DNA of 64,000 bases from Aphelenchoides besseyi (GCA_024699855.1 JAMPIQ010000003.1:6882001-6946000), one strand, 5' to 3'; counted from the stretch's first letter, positions 23,923 to 37,304 are shown. Translations and numbers: made by a program. Notes: generated by a model not told the origin, from the sequence alone.

Positions 23923-25345
23923 TTTCTTTTTGCCTTTTTGGGAATAAACATCATCACTTACATCTGATCGTGTGGATATGAGAAAAAGATTAGGGGTTTA
24001 ATTAATCACAAACAAACTGCGGAATTGTACTTGTTTGGAAGGAGGTCGAAGATGCGAGTCATTGAATCCACGGCGAAAGATGTTCGTTTGAATTGACGAA
24101 GGAAAATACATTGCAAAATTAAACTGCTCATTTCTTTGCGTCGGCGAACGGAAATTCCGCAGTTTTTGTTCGTTGAATTCGTCATCGACTCCTTCGATGG
24201 AATTCTCAAAAAAAGAACTCCGTTGGTCTGAAGGTCATTCGCCTCGAAGAAATGAAAACGTTCCTGTGGAGGAGTACGTGAACTGTGGATTTTATTGAAT
24301 TACGTGATCTTCGTGTATTCGAAGGATGTCATTATGTTTGGTTCTCTGCCTCATTTCATCGCGCAATTCGGAGTTGTGATTGCCGATTAGATCGCTCCTC
24401 AATTGCTCGTCTCCGACCGATTAACCTCCGTCAGAATTCACCTCTTCGGCGTTGGCGTTTCGGACGAGAGATTGAGGCGAAAACATGCGCTCCGGAAAAG
24501 CGGAAGAGTTTATGAGTGTCTTGTGGTAAATAACCGTGGATTGATGGTTATCAGCACCCTTCCGCCTGATAACGACCAACCTCCGAAGATTTTGGTCGTT
24601 TACGCTCTTTACGATTTGTGTGTTTAAATCGTTTCTTTTAGTCGGCGCTTTCCGTCAACAATACGGACATTCGTTTATGAAGAGAAACAGTTTTTGTTTA
24701 CACCACTGGCCGTCAATTGTCCTTCGAAAAGATGTGTGCCGATTTCTGTGTTTATTCGCTTCCTCATGTTGTTTCCTCTAAACGACCTTCGAATTGTCGT
24801 TGATCCGTTAACGAGTTTACGGAATCCCTGTTGAGAACTTTGGCGTTTTTGTTTTAGCGCTAAACGGAAAAAAGACAATCGATTGGACTGCGGGCAAACG
24901 CTCGGCCGTCTCGACATTTAGCCGCTCCCATTTGTGATTCACGGATGTGCGAACGATCAGGCGACAGGAAACGAGAAATGCGGCGAAGAAAACGAAAAAT
25001 TTTCGTCCATTACGACCGCCAATCATTTTCCAAAGTCGCTCTTCGGGACTTCGAGTACAGAAGTCGTTTACAATTGTTCGTGTGTGTTTGGCCGTTGCAA
25101 CGAGCACTTCTCGTTAACATCTGCGGGCGGCTGTTCGGATTGCAGTCGTTTAATCTTTTCGCTTTGATTTCACTTGGCGGCAGCTGACGAAGTGCCGCTA
25201 CTCGCTCGACTGCTTCGCTCAGCTATCCGGACTTTGCGGTCGAATTTCGAATCAATATGTCATTGCGTTTTGGCAATCTTCGCGTTTATATTTTCGTTTA
25301 TTTATGACAATCACACATTTCGATTGTTATTCGTTTGCAGAGATT
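23923..25345. other. intergenic and 5' leader of the CELF gene
   Basis: No supported coding exon was found. An acceptor (TTCGTTTGCAG) ends at 25340, six bases before the CELF start, so at least one non-coding 5' exon or a trans-spliced leader is expected. Confidence 0.45.
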
Positions 25346-28042
25346 ATGTCACAGTCCGATGAGGATGTCAAGGCGACCACTGAGCCCGATTCGGACACAA
25401 TCAAGATGTTCGTCGGCCAGATACCGCGCAATTGGAACGAGGCCGAGTGCCGTGAACTGTTCGAAGAGTTCGGTCCGGTTTTCCAGTTGAATGTCCTACG
25501 AGACAAACAAACTCAAGCGAGTCGAGGTCAGTTTTCGTAATCGAGGATTGAAATTTTCGAATTCAGGTTGCTGTTTTGTGACTTTTTATCATCGTCAAGA
25601 TGCTATAAATGCACAGGACAAACTGCACAACATACGTGTCTTACCGCAAATGAATCACGCCGTTCAAATGAAACCGGCGGACGTTGAGAATCGAAACGGT
25701 AAGTCTATTGAGAGTGTTCATGAATTTTAATGTGTTTAGAACGCAAATTATTCGTTGGGATGCTCAACAAGAATATGAACGAAGACGATGTGCGAAAAAT
25801 GTTCAAAGACTTCGGTCAAATTGAGGAATGTACAGTCTTACGTGAAGACGGAAAGAGTCGTGGTATGTTCCCCCATCGAGATTATCGGACTTTTTTTAAT
25901 CGTTCTGTCCACAATTCTTGTAATACTTCAACAGTCACCACTCTTCGTTATATGCTTTTTAATAGAACGATATCGGAAAGTCGGTTTGGCACGTTTATGT
26001 TTTCAAGTTGTTACGTGAAAATGATTTGTGTTCATTTTCGGTAAATGTGATCGTTTCGAATCTTCAACACTTTTCTGCTTTCTTTTTTGTTGTCAATTTG
26101 TTTTCGTGTTTCTACAGTTCGTTTGCAGGCTGTGCTTTTGTTACGTTTGTAAATCGTTCATGTGCAGTTACCGCAATGAAACAGACCCATCAGTCGCAGA
26201 CCCTCGAGGTATGAGTTCGTTTCTTGTGATTGTGATTTGTGGGACGTGGTTGTTCTTTCTACATCTGAACGTACCTTATAATTGACGTTATTTGTGTTTG
26301 AAATTGCCACGTTTACATTCGTACAATAACCCTTCTCTTTCTTTGTGGTCGTCTAAAGATGCGGGAAAACTTTCAGTTGCCGTTTCGATACAACCGCCCG
26401 ATTATTGATTTGAAATCTTATAAAAACTTTAGGGTTGTTCCAAACCAATCGTCGTGAAATTTGCGGATTCTCAACAGAAAGATCGAAAACAAACGAATGG
26501 AACAAATTCATCTGCGGGCTCTGATTCAAACGATCAATCAGCTTTGTTGGCTCAAGTAGGCAACTCGATTTTATGACTTATAACCATGTAATACGTATTT
26601 TAGTTGTTGAATCAACAACAGAAACGCGGTGCTTTTCCAGGCAATGCGGCGTTAACTACGCAGCTAATGGGCCTGAACGCATTGCTCGAGCAACCGGGGA
26701 TTTTGAATTTGATTGGAACAGGTATGTTCCTAACAAAACTATAAACTTTCATCAATTTTGTAAACAAAATTTTCAATTCTTTTTCGAATACCAACATTTT
26801 TATCTCATATTCTGTCAATTGTTCAGTCATCACGAGTTTAACTTCGAACGCTGCTTCTAATGCATCGCCGCAGAGTTCATCGGGAATTACGAGTCAACAG
26901 AAACTTCAGAATTCAAACAATCCGTCCGGGGACCATTCCATTTCACCCGGAACGTCGAATGAAACCCCAGGTATCGGATTGTTGAGCGTTAGCGTTTGAT
27001 GAATCGACTAACAACATTGTTGCTCTGTTCTCTAATTCTATTCTACTGTTTTATTGCTTGTCATATCTAACTCGTTTGTACTGAATTGCGGCAAAATTAA
27101 CATCTTTTTCGACATCTGCGATCAATTACTCATCGTTTTATTTTTCAGTTCCCACCGCTCAGATGCAGCTGAATGCTATGCTTCAACAACAAAATGTTGC
27201 CGAACTATTAAGACAACAAAGTGAATATGCACAATAGTCTATTCTTTTTTACATAACTATTTTAGATCAACAAAAAGATACAGCTTTTAATTTGTCTGCT
27301 TATTTGCCCACGTCAACGCAGTTGGCTTCTCCATCTTCATTTCCGGGCATGTCTTTGAGTCCATCGAATGTTCTTCAATTTAACTCGATTCCTTCGACCA
27401 CACAGATGGCACATCATTCGAATGTGTACAACCCTTCAAATGCGTACGACGATGCACTCTTAGCGGGAAAAGCTGGAAACTCAACGTTATCTTCGCTTGC
27501 CCAATTGCCCAGTCATTTGCGAAGTCAACTTGCCGGCTATGGAACAGTCAGTCCGCCCCCAAATCAGTACAATTCACAACTCAATTCCTCTGCATCAATT
27601 GAACTTCTGGCTCAACAACAACAAGCAATAGCGGCAGCGGCTAACAGCGTTGTTTTGAATGGTCAATCGAAGGGTCCGGAAGGTTGCAACCTCTTTATTT
27701 ACCATCTTCCACAAGATTATCAAGATGCCGATTTATGTCATCTTTTTGCTCCTTTCGGTAAAATAATTTCGGCAAAAGTTTTTATTGATAAGCAGACAAA
27801 TCTAAGCAAATGCTTTGGTGAGTGATTGTGAACGAAAATAAAGCGAACTGGTATGTTTAGGTTTCATTAGTTACGACAATGCAATCTCTGCACAGAACGC
27901 TATTGCCGCAATGAATGGACTTCAAGTGAATTCGAAACGACTGAAAGTACAACTAAAACGATCAAAAACTGCCAAACCCTACACTGCTCCTGTTTCCTCA
28001 GCGAACAGCGGAGTTACAGTTCCTCTAGTAAATAATAGCTAA
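25346..28042 (+). CDS. CELF/ETR-type RNA-binding protein (three RRMs)
   Basis: Ten exons (25346-25526, 25567-25698, 25740-25862, 26129-26208, 26433-26555, 26604-26721, 26827-26970, 27149-27220, 27266-27817, 27861-28042) give 568 residues. RRM1 has KMFVGQI and CCFVTFY, RRM2 has KLFVGML and CAFVTFV, and RRM3, after a long Gln/Ser/Asn-rich divergent linker, has NLFIYHLP and FGFISY. Two adjacent N-terminal RRMs, a ~230-residue linker and a C-terminal RRM are the CELF signature (CELF1/2, Bruno, C. elegans ETR-1). The family controls splicing, translation and mRNA stability. An upstream in-frame ATG at 25304 would be lost if the acceptor at 25340 is used. A poly(A) signal lies near 28240. Confidence 0.93.
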
Positions 28043-29093
28043 GGTCTTTTGTCTATCCTATTAGTTTACGAGTTAGTTGATTCATCTAGTCATTTGTTTA
28101 CAATTCGGTCTATAGTTTATTATGTTGAAAGAATTTCTATTGCATTATGCTGTCTTGCCTGTTACTTGACTTGGAATTAGTACAATCAATTAGCATCCCT
28201 TTTTAATACTCGTTGTACAAAGGAACGAATAAAATGTTTAAATATCATCTTTGTCTTAAACTCCAACAATCTATCGTCGTTTAATGACACTTGCCGACTA
28301 GGCGATAAATCAAGAGTATCATTATGGAAAGTGCGACGTCGTTTAATTGGTCATTTACATTCATTTTGAGAAGTTGAATTCTCTGTCAATCAAGAACGAT
28401 GATAGTCCTGCCTACTAAGACCCCTCGATTTCAACTTGTAGTTGCAAAATAAAACGTAAACATCGATATTTAGACAAACGGACGGCTGTTTTCGTTGGGT
28501 CTCGTCCATTGCCGCCGCCGAGACTTTTGATTTTCGTCCGCAATGATCGGGCAGGGTCACGTGTGGCTCAATTGCTTTCCACTTCATTCTCGTTTAATTC
28601 GTCTCGTTAGTTTCCACGCGTTCTCGCTGCAATTATAATGCAGTGGGACCATAGAAATGAAGATCCAAGAGAAGACCCTCAAATTCCCAACAACTGAATT
28701 AATCAGCCTCTTCGTTGCGTGATGGAACACAGACTTCTAATCACGAGCATTTACATGATTGCTATTCGGATATCTAATTAAACAAATTGGGTAGTGGCAG
28801 CGAAAACTTTTGTTTATCCGAACGTCTTTTTTCGTTCTTTGTGGACTTTGAACGCTCAAAAAAGTCAGTCTTTGGATTCAGTTTTTCGCGTTTCATCGGA
28901 TCTTTAAAAGTGTAATTGTTTTTCGATGATAATCATTGGTCATTAACCGATCATATTTCTTATCAATGTGAACATAAATTTAGCTTCAAATGTCTTGCCC
29001 ATTTATCATTTCGTCTTGCGTGACAATTCGCAAACCCCGGTTGTTGAATCGACGACTCTTTTGCAGAAAACCCTACGGCCTTTAGGGCCGAAA
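28043..29093. other. intergenic; 3' UTR of CELF and 5' region of the transporter
   Basis: Nothing coding was recognised. The frame from 28968 runs into the transporter start in register but begins with a non-ATG codon. An acceptor-like CTTTTGCAG near 29066 precedes ATG 29094. Confidence 0.5.
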
Positions 29094-32000
29094 ATGGACG
29101 ACAAGTCCAATGGCTTGCCGTTGACTAACGAGGAAACGGCCGATGACTCCAACGTGACATCCACTGCTTCAGATCTTTCGTCCACTCTTATCGAAGAGAA
29201 AGAAAGCGATGCAACGCCGCCGGCCGTTCCGAGAACTCGTATTCGTAGTATCTCTCTCGATTTGCCACCAATTAGTTCGTCTGATGCCAACATTCAGGTC
29301 GACTAAAAAATTTAATCAGAAGATTACTTCGATTTTTAGTTCGAAGCACCAGTGAACGTGATTTCGGAGATGCCAACAAATGTTCTTGTCACTCCGACTG
29401 TTAGTTCGACGAATACGAGTAATTTGAGCTTGAACGAAATAGTCATGATACCTCCGACGGTTTGTGTTCAGGTGAGGCGATGTGTAGAACAAACAAACAG
29501 TTTTAAAGTAGAGTGAAGCAAATTTGAGTGCTGAGCCAGCAGTGCAAACCGTCGGCTTCATGCAATCCGATCCAACATTACTTGTTCAAAATGTTCCTCG
29601 CGTTTTGGATATTCCAACAAAATGTGCCGTTCCTTTTCCACATGAAATATCACCGCCAAAATTGGTTCCCGAAGAAACGATAAGGGATCCGAAAACCAGT
29701 GGACGAACAAGAAACCAGTCAGAAGTGAGTTTACAATCTTTTAACATAAAAAATTTCGATTATTGATTTTAGTTGGAAATCAATGCCCAACATGTTCGTG
29801 TACAGAAACAATATAAAGCAAACAACAAACGACAACGTCATTTGACTGACATCGACTTTGAAGGTAAAAAGTATGAAGGCTATTTATCCTTTAGATTATA
29901 GGGATCTTGCGTATAATCGGCGGTTGCAATTTGTGGCAGATATTCATTTACTGTATGATAAGTGCACACCAAATTCCACATGCAATGTTCAATCTTTCGG
30001 TCGTTTACTTGAGTTTTCAACCCGATCATTGGCAAGTTTGTTAATTCTTTTCTAGTTATTCAAAAGTGTTTTAGGTGTAAAGTACGTCGCACTCATTCAT
30101 AATCACGTTTTAACTAGTTTGTAGATACCAAGTTTTTCCAAAAATTACTTCCAAACTCATCAGCAAGATATAGCTCCTGGTTGGACGTGGGAGAAAGCTC
30201 TTAACTCGGGTATAGCGTTTCCGCTTGTTCCCAATCAGCACAGAAGAGGAAAGATTTTCCACGATCAATGCTCGTATTATCGTCTTCCATCTGCCGAATA
30301 TCGCAAATATCTTCGAATGGATCCGAACGTAAATCGAATACTTTTTAACGTCTTGCTACCCTTGTTTTTAGCTTGCAGCCAAATTGATTAGTCAACGAAA
30401 CAAAACACAATTGAAAGTTGAGAGATGTAAATCGTTCGACTATGACGATTCGGTAATTCCAAAAACTGTTTCTTCTTCTACTTTGGATTTTAGGTAATGA
30501 AAGATACGGTGGTCATGCAATGGAACAGAGTATGTGATGATAACTGGTAAAAGTGAAATAACGTGCAGGTTTCTTTATTTTTGCATTTAAGGTCACGTGC
30601 TCATATTCACTTGAGCTATTCTCTTGGATATCTAGTTGGCTGCATAGCTGGAGGTTTTGTATCGGATCGATTTGGTCGAAAGAGCGCGATCTACGGCTTT
30701 TCAGTCTTATCGACGATATTCGGATTTCTATTGCCATTTAGTAGAGAGTTTGAAGTGTTTTTGGTTGTTCGTTTTCTTCTCGCAGTTTGGTAACTCCTGA
30801 TCAACATTATACGAACATTTAATTGTTCTCTTTTAGTAACGAAGCTGCTGATCTGGCCGCGTACGTTTTGTGTATGGAAATCACGGGCGTTAAGTATCGT
30901 TCGATAGTCGGATCATTACTTCAAGCTCCGTGGGCTTGTGGTAAGTTGAAAACAACATACAACACGACATGTGTTGCATTTAGGTTATGCTTTTTTGGCC
31001 TTAGTTGCTTATCTTTGCAAGTCGTGGGTTAAAATTCAGGTACGAAAGAAAGAGTAGTTAAGCAATCAATTTTGTTTAAGTTGGTTATTACTGTGATGCA
31101 TTTTCTTGCCTTGTTTTTGATTCATCAGTTACCTGAGAGTCCGAGATGGCTTGTTGTAAGTGAATTGTTTGTGTTTTTCCTAAATTTAATCATTAAAGGT
31201 CATGAATCGAATTGATGAAGCCGAACAGATTATTCGTCGTGCATGCAATTTGAACAACAGTTCTTTGCCCTCTGATTTGGGCCTCGTCCGACATGCAGAA
31301 TTACGTAAATGGACAACACAACCCAACTTTCTACATACGTTTAAGTTGCAAACTTTGACATTTCGCAATTTGATTCTTCTGGTTGTTTGGATTGCTACAG
31401 CACTTGTTTAGTAAGTTCGATTATTTGTCTGCGTTCAAAATCCTTTTTTAGCTATGGCATAGTCATTGCTTTGAGTGACTCGTCAACCCCGGGACGCTCG
31501 TTGTTTGCTGGCAACTTCTTTCTCAACAATGCACTTGCTGGAGCGATTGAGTTGCCAACCTTATTTGGTTGCGTCTATTTGCTTCAATTTGGTCGCAAAC
31601 GGTTATACAAACAAATCAATTGAGTTCATTTTGGATGTTTAGAAGTCAAGTGATCACATTAATTTCGGCCGGAACACTGATCTTTATTGCAATGTTGGCG
31701 AGTTTGAAAGAGGATTTGACGTTCTCATTAATATTCATGCTTGCTGGCAAAGCATGTATTCAAGGCGCTTTCAACATTCTTTACATTTTCACCAGTGAAC
31801 TATACCCTACAGTAATTCGAAACAGCGCTGTCGGAATGTGCTCGATGGTTGCGCGTATTGGAGCCGGAGCTTCAGGGATGTTTGCGAATGAATTTGCGGA
31901 CGACTATTTTGGTGTATAATCAGTCATCTTCAACCAATTGTCTAATAGCTATCATAGATGGCGCTTTTTCAAACACATGTTATCGTCGAGTATGCATGTA

Positions 32001-32416
32001 AAATAGTCGTCTGCAAATGTCTCAATCTAGCAACTACACAATCTCGTTTTAGGATACATTGCAATTCTCAGCGATGTCACTTTACCAATGGTGCCAATGG
32101 GAATCTTTTGTTTGTTTTCCTTGTTTGCCGGTGTTTTAATATACTTTCTTCCCGAAACTCGTGATCTTCCGTTACCTGATACGCTCTTTGTAAGTTTGCT
32201 AATTGGAATAAATGTACAGATTTCTAGGATGCCGTGACGATGCTCAAAACCAACGATACCTATCGATGTGCTGCAGGAATCGGAAGTAAAGACGAAAAGA
32301 AGAATTCGGACGAATACATCAGCGCTTCAACAACAAAAGATCGCAAATTGCCATCAAATCAAAATAACGGAACGTCGAATGCCGATCAGAATCTACCGTT
32401 AATTCGCAATCCTTAG
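29094..32416 (+). CDS. SLC22-family organic ion transporter (MFS)
   Basis: Eighteen exons chain in phase to 834 residues. A long Ser/Thr/Pro-rich cytosolic N-terminus (~210 residues) precedes the SLC22 fold: [13 protein letters not shown] (TM1), a Cys-containing extracellular loop, EWN-like [24 protein letters not shown] (the MFS loop 2-3 motif), [37 protein letters not shown] and [12 protein letters not shown]. Members move organic cations, anions or carnitine across the plasma membrane; the substrate cannot be told here. Notable splicing: a GC-AG intron (30032-30074) followed by a 7-nt exon (30075-30081) that restores the conserved W-C-K after QPDH. The last full intron before the C-terminal region is 141 nt (31912-32052). 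ATG 29094 was chosen as the first in-frame start. Confidence 0.9.
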
Positions 32417-32706
32417 AGTTCTTCGAGTTTCCGAACTACAGTCGTTATACCAAAAGTTTTTATGCTCAACGTTACCTGTTTTTGCTCAATTGGATATCTT
32501 CATGGCCTTTTTGTTTTCGCATTTCGGGTTTTCGTATTCGATTTACGGGTGTCAATAAACTCACTCCTCAATTTTCCAATCAGAGATCTAATTATTCAAA
32601 GTTCGCATAATCTCATGCAAGCTCTGATAACACCAAAATTTTCGTGTTCATTTGATTGTTTCGACTCTTCAGCAAATAGTTTACATTCTTTTTGCTTCAC
32701 ATCGGA

Positions 32707-34446
32707 ATGTCAAACCAAGATGACGATACTACGGGAACTACCGGCAAATCGACAAGTACGACCGGATCGAGCACCGGCGACACGACAAGCGGCGACAATC
32801 TTGTTGATCAAAAGTTCGAAGCAACATTGAAGCCGGCAACCACTCCAGAAGTATTCTTGCAATTGCATATTTCAAGAATGTTGTTTTTTTCAGTATTCAG
32901 ATGTTGTACCAAAAACTCCTGTTGAATCCAAAGCTCCTGCTGAACCAAAGACTCTTGCTCCATCTGCTAGAGACACTGGAAAGGAGGAATTGAAGGTTGG
33001 ACATGTCTTGAATTATGAACGTACTCGACAAAAATACAAACTTTTGAGCGAAATTCATCGCAGTTCCGTTGCTACAATCTTCAAAGTTCGTCCAATTAAT
33101 GCCGACGACAAAAACAAGAAAGAATTCTATGCATTAAAAGTCGAGAAGGTTGGAGTTGCCGATTTCTTACGCGTAAGTTCGTTTCACAAACAAATGTAGT
33201 CGATTTCAGTCGGATTTGAATATCATGGATGAGGTCTCCCATTTGAAAGCAGAAAACCCAAAGCTTTTGATTCAACTGCCACATCTTGTCGATTTCGGAA
33301 TGACTGAGAAAACACGAAGCTTGGTGATGCCGTTGTATTGGGTCAATTTGCACGATCTACGCACCAACGTTCTCAAAAATGATTTCTTTACGTGAGTTCA
33401 TCTTTTAATTGTTCTCAACGATAAGGCTTGTTGCAGAATCAAAACGGCTACTCGTCTCAATGCACAAACTTTGAACGCAATTACGGCGCTTCATCGTTTG
33501 AAATTTGTTCACGGAAACATTTGTATTCAAAATTTTATGATCGATATGGACCATCACACCGTTCGACTTATTGATTTCTCTTCCGGTCATTTTGACAAGA
33601 AAACTAAACAGTTGGTTCCAACGATATTAAACGAACCTTGTTGTTTAGTGAACCCCGCAAAGACAACATCGATCAGGTATTCGCCTCTCGAAACATAATG
33701 CGTGGAAAAGAAGCACGAGAACATGACGACATTGAGTCTTGGGTGTTTCTTTGTTTTGATTTGATGGAACCGCAACTTCTTCGTTGGCGCAATTTGGATG
33801 ATAAAGAGGAAATCATTCAAACGAAAGACAAATTTTTCTTGAAACCAAGCAAGTTAAATCAAATGCTTTGTATCTTATTCGAGTACTTCAGAAAGCAATG
33901 GAAAAATCTACGATAAGGTACCCAACTCCTACAAACGTTTGGGCCTGCTACTCATGAGTATGCAAGTAAGTTAACTGACGATGCAATGGTTTACACGCGG
34001 TGGCTTAGAATGACAAATCAATCGATCATGCTCGCTTCGCCAAAGTTATCAACAAACCATTGATTGTTGCGAAGATTCAACTTCACGATTTATACGAATG
34101 GGAGCCTGGTTATGGTGAGTTAATTTGGCTTTGACTATTCTTTAACTTCTCGTATTAGCTGCAAAGAAAAAAGAAGAAAAAAACTTGGAGGGTAAGTGCA
34201 ACGGACTAGTGATGCATTTCATTCGCAATTTCAGATCCTAATCAATTAGCGAGTGTCGACACAACCAACGATGTTGCAACCAGAGAAGTCGAGGAAGAAA
34301 TACCGAAACCGAAGGACAAAAAAGCTCAAGGAGCACGAACAAAAACTGGTGAATTGCAAGACAGAAAGTTGCCGAAGAAGAAGAAACCGAAGAGCGTTAG
34401 AGGTGTGAAGCCAAAAAACGAAAAAGTTGCTGAAGAAAAGGAGTAA
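32707..34446 (+). CDS. CK1/TTBK-like pseudokinase
   Basis: Nine exons (32707-32850, 32894-33172, 33210-33391, 33437-33610, 33649-33848, 33892-33965, 34009-34114, 34159-34191, 34235-34446) give 467 residues. A Ser/Thr/Gly-rich N-terminus precedes a kinase-like fold: FYALKVEKV keeps the ATP-binding Lys, but the catalytic HRD is HGN (FVHGNICIQNFMI) and DFG is DFS. VFASRNIMRGKEAREHDDIE matches the CK1-family segment after the activation loop. The tail is extremely Lys-rich. Nematodes have a large CK1/TTBK-like expansion, much of it sperm-expressed, and loss of the HRD Asp predicts no catalysis. Intron 5 is GC-AG. Confidence 0.82.
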
Positions 34447-34729
34447 ACTATCAATCAAAATTGTTAAAGCAAATAAACACGTGACTTTAATTACCGTGTA
34501 ATTGGATTTTAAGAACAGAAATTGTTTTTGCTCACTAATTAAATGTGAATACTAAAAGCAGTCTTGTATTCCTGTACATTTCATGGACTTAGTTCAAAAT
34601 CTCTTCGGGTTTTGTGTAACTTGCTCGCCCACTTGGTCAAACAATTCCACTCGCTTTGTTCGGTCTTTTGACTTGTCGTTTTGTTTGTCGTTTTCAAATC
34701 AACCAACCTTATTCTTGCTATTTTCCATC

Positions 34730-35291
34730 ATGTTCTCACGTCTGACAGTAGTCTTCCTGTTGTTTGTAGCAGCATCGGCTATTTACGATCATCGACCGGC
34801 CGAACGCTATCAAACCTTTTTGCCAACGTTGTCTCCATCACAACTCTTTCAATTGAAATCGCTAATTTACGATCAATCAAAAACCAAAGGTCAAACCCTC
34901 GAGGCTGTGAAGATGTGGCTCAAGAATCAATCACCAATGGCTCAGGTTGATCACCTTCTCTTCTTTTTGTATTTCTTTTCAGTATAACTTCATTCGCTCT
35001 CAGCTCGTGTATCGACGTAAGGATGATTCTCGCAATAGTGCATTGGATGCAATCGAGAACCAGGTTTCACCGCAAGCCAAGCATGTTAATCAGATAATTC
35101 GAGTATTTTGTTCAGTTGTATTCTGACTAATTTTCTTGTTTAAGCGCATTTATGACGACATGAACATCTCCGATCGTCAAACCTGTGAGTCAGTAAGCGC
35201 GGTAATTCGAGGAGCCGGTCAATCTGTACGAGAAGAATTGAGCATTGAACCAATGGATTGTGCTGCTGTATTTGCTTCGTTGGCTCATTAA
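34730..35291 (+). CDS. small secreted helical protein (possibly DUF148/SXP-RAL2-like)
   Basis: Three exons (34730-34945, 34983-35102, 35145-35291) give 160 residues. The signal peptide is RLTVVFLLFVAASA. The mature part is mostly helical, with LSPSQLFQLKSLIYDQS and TLEAVKMWLKNQSPMAQ recalling the helical DUF148 (SXP/RAL-2) secreted nematode family. That assignment is tentative. Two Cys (C-E-S near residue 128 and D-C-A near residue 151) could pair. A poly(A) signal lies near 35368. Confidence 0.65.
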
Positions 35292-35929
35292 CTTTGTGTT
35301 TCGCATTCGAAACGAAACGTTAATTTAAACGAAACCAATAAGTTTTGTTGTTGTTGCATACTTTGTTAAATAAACTTTTTGACTTATTCGCATGCGGATG
35401 TTCAATTGTCTCGTTTGTCCAAAAGACGTCGATTTTAATCACGCGGTTTGTGATGGGACTTGTAGGAGCTTCCGAGTTTTTTTTGGCGCTCTTCAATCAC
35501 TAAGTTGTGTCGTATCTTCGAGTAGTTTACTGAACTTTGCATCTTTCAAACAGACAAACGAACGTTCACTTCGGTGGGAAACAAAGTGGAAACGTTGAGA
35601 TCGACTGATTGTAAACATCAAATTGTAGTTTATCCAATGCGAAAGATCCAATATGAGAGTAATTCAAACATAACATTAATTCTCAAGTTGCAATATCGTA
35701 AAGATGAGAAGACGGATAATTGAATAGTCTGAGTTCACAACAAAGGAACAATCCACGAAAGCTCGTCATAATTACTGTTCGGATACCTTGTCCAAGTAAT
35801 TTCTTTATCAATAGAAAAGTTAAGAATAAGCAGTGTCTCGTCATTGGTTTTTATTCATGTTTATGCCGACAATACTTCTATGATAATAGAAAATAAACAA
35901 TCTTTTATTTCACATACGAAAATTTACAA
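35292..35929. other. convergent intergenic region
   Basis: 3' flanks of the secreted-protein gene (plus) and eIF2D (minus). AATAAA-like hexamers appear for both. Nothing else was recognised. Confidence 0.5.
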
Positions 35930-37121
35930 TCAACGTTTTGATTTCTTCGGTTTAATCGCCAACTCAAGACCCTTGATGTACTTCTTTTGGATCCCGTATT
36001 CATTTTGTAGTTCTTCTCCAATGAAATGAACCTAAAAATCACGATTAATCGGTGTTCTAGTTCGAAACGTACTTGATTTCCGTGAACTAGAATTTGTGGG
36101 CCCTCACAGTTTGGAACTTCTTGATTAATCGTCGCGCCGGTTGCCATTGCAGACTTAATTTTTTGGCAGAATGCTTGAGCATCAACACCAAAGAAAATAG
36201 TGTTGTTTACTAGTGTAACGGTTTTGTTTCCACTTCGTTTTTCAACCTAAAAACTTTGTTGTCTGAACAATAACTCCGAACATACACTGATGACTATTGT
36301 TGGCATTTTGATTTTTCGCACGTTTGTCCTACCATCATTCAATTTGATTGTCCAACATTTGGTCATCAACGGCACTAACTTCTGCACTAATTCATTTAAT
36401 GGTACTCGATCGGGAAGAAAATGTCGTATAACCATTTGAAGTGTGTCGTCCAATTCGACTCGTTTTTGTTCGTCGATCAACTTCTGCAAACTAGTCGGTA
36501 ATGTTGAGTGAACTCGCCACTTACTTTAGATTGAGCATAAGCAAGAACTGAGTCCCGTACATCGTTCATTTGCAACACATCTCCTTTCCGACGACCAAGA
36601 AAAACTGGAAGAACCGCTGCGGTTATCGAATAACATTCGGATACTCGTGGTGCTGTTGTTTTTTTTGTCGTTTCGTCAGCTTCTTCAGTCCCACCTTCAA
36701 TCGGATTTGCTGAACTAACAAGCTCGTGTTTGAAGTTAATCTGAATTTTACTTGCATAGAAAGTGTATGTGGACAAACCTCCTGAATGTTGTCGAGTCCT
36801 TTCTTGCTGACTATCTTTATCAGCTGATGCTCTTCGCTCATCGCTTTCAGAAAATTGGTAAACTTCTTGTAGCTGGTCTTTTTCAGGTCGATTCGAACTC
36901 CTGGTGGAAGTTTTTTAAGAACAAATGAAGCGTAAAACTGTCCAACGTCGATTGGCAGAGTAATCGAATCGACGTTGGTCTTCAAACTCCACAAGAAGGT
37001 TTCCTTTAACTGAAACAAAAGTGATCAGTGGACACTATCGGTTTTCTACCAATCGATCTTCACGATCAGAAGGCTGTTCATTGGAAACAATTTCTGAGCT
37101 TTCTGCTTCCATAGTCGACAT
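35930..37121 (-). CDS. eif2d: eIF2D (ligatin), short form with SWIB/winged-helix and SUI1 regions
   Basis: Six exons, 5' to 3': 37121-37050, 37009-36779, 36740-36525, 36483-36286, 36246-36073, 36031-35930; 330 residues. FLWSLKTNVDSITLPIDVGQFY and LKKTSYKKFTNFLKAM match the central winged-helix region of eIF2D, followed by a SWIB-like segment (DVRDSVLAYAQSK). A C-terminal SUI1 domain ends GIQKKYIKGLELAIKP. eIF2D delivers or removes tRNA on the 40S subunit during non-canonical initiation and recycling. ATG 37121 lies 5 nt after a clean acceptor (AATTGCAG). An in-frame ATG at 37217 would add 32 residues. The usual N-terminal DUF1947/PUA half (~200 residues) is missing. The gene lies 183 bp downstream of GSTK. 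Confidence 0.85.
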
Positions 37122-37304
37122 TCCGTCTGCAATTACACCAACACGATTAGGATCAGATTCGTAAATGGTATAAGATACAATAATGTGAATTATATCACTT
37201 TCCAGCAGGCTCTGCATACACCCGAAAAAGGTTTTATAGAGAAAATAATCATAACAACAAATTTAAATGAAAATAACCATAACGTCTGAAAGAACTGGCA
37301 TCTT

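Noticed and set aside
31912..32052. Extra exons in the SLC22 3' region
   Set aside because: Candidate exons between these points all create stops or wrong phase; direct splicing of one longer intron keeps the conserved frame.
33640..33720. Frameshift in the pseudokinase after SIRYSPLET
   Set aside because: A 38-nt canonical intron (33611-33648) gives a continuous frame with the expected FASRN...DDIESW segment.
33853..33916. Stop after QWKNLR in the pseudokinase
   Set aside because: Explained by a GC-AG intron at 33849-33891 that restores the frame into YDKVPNSYKRLG.
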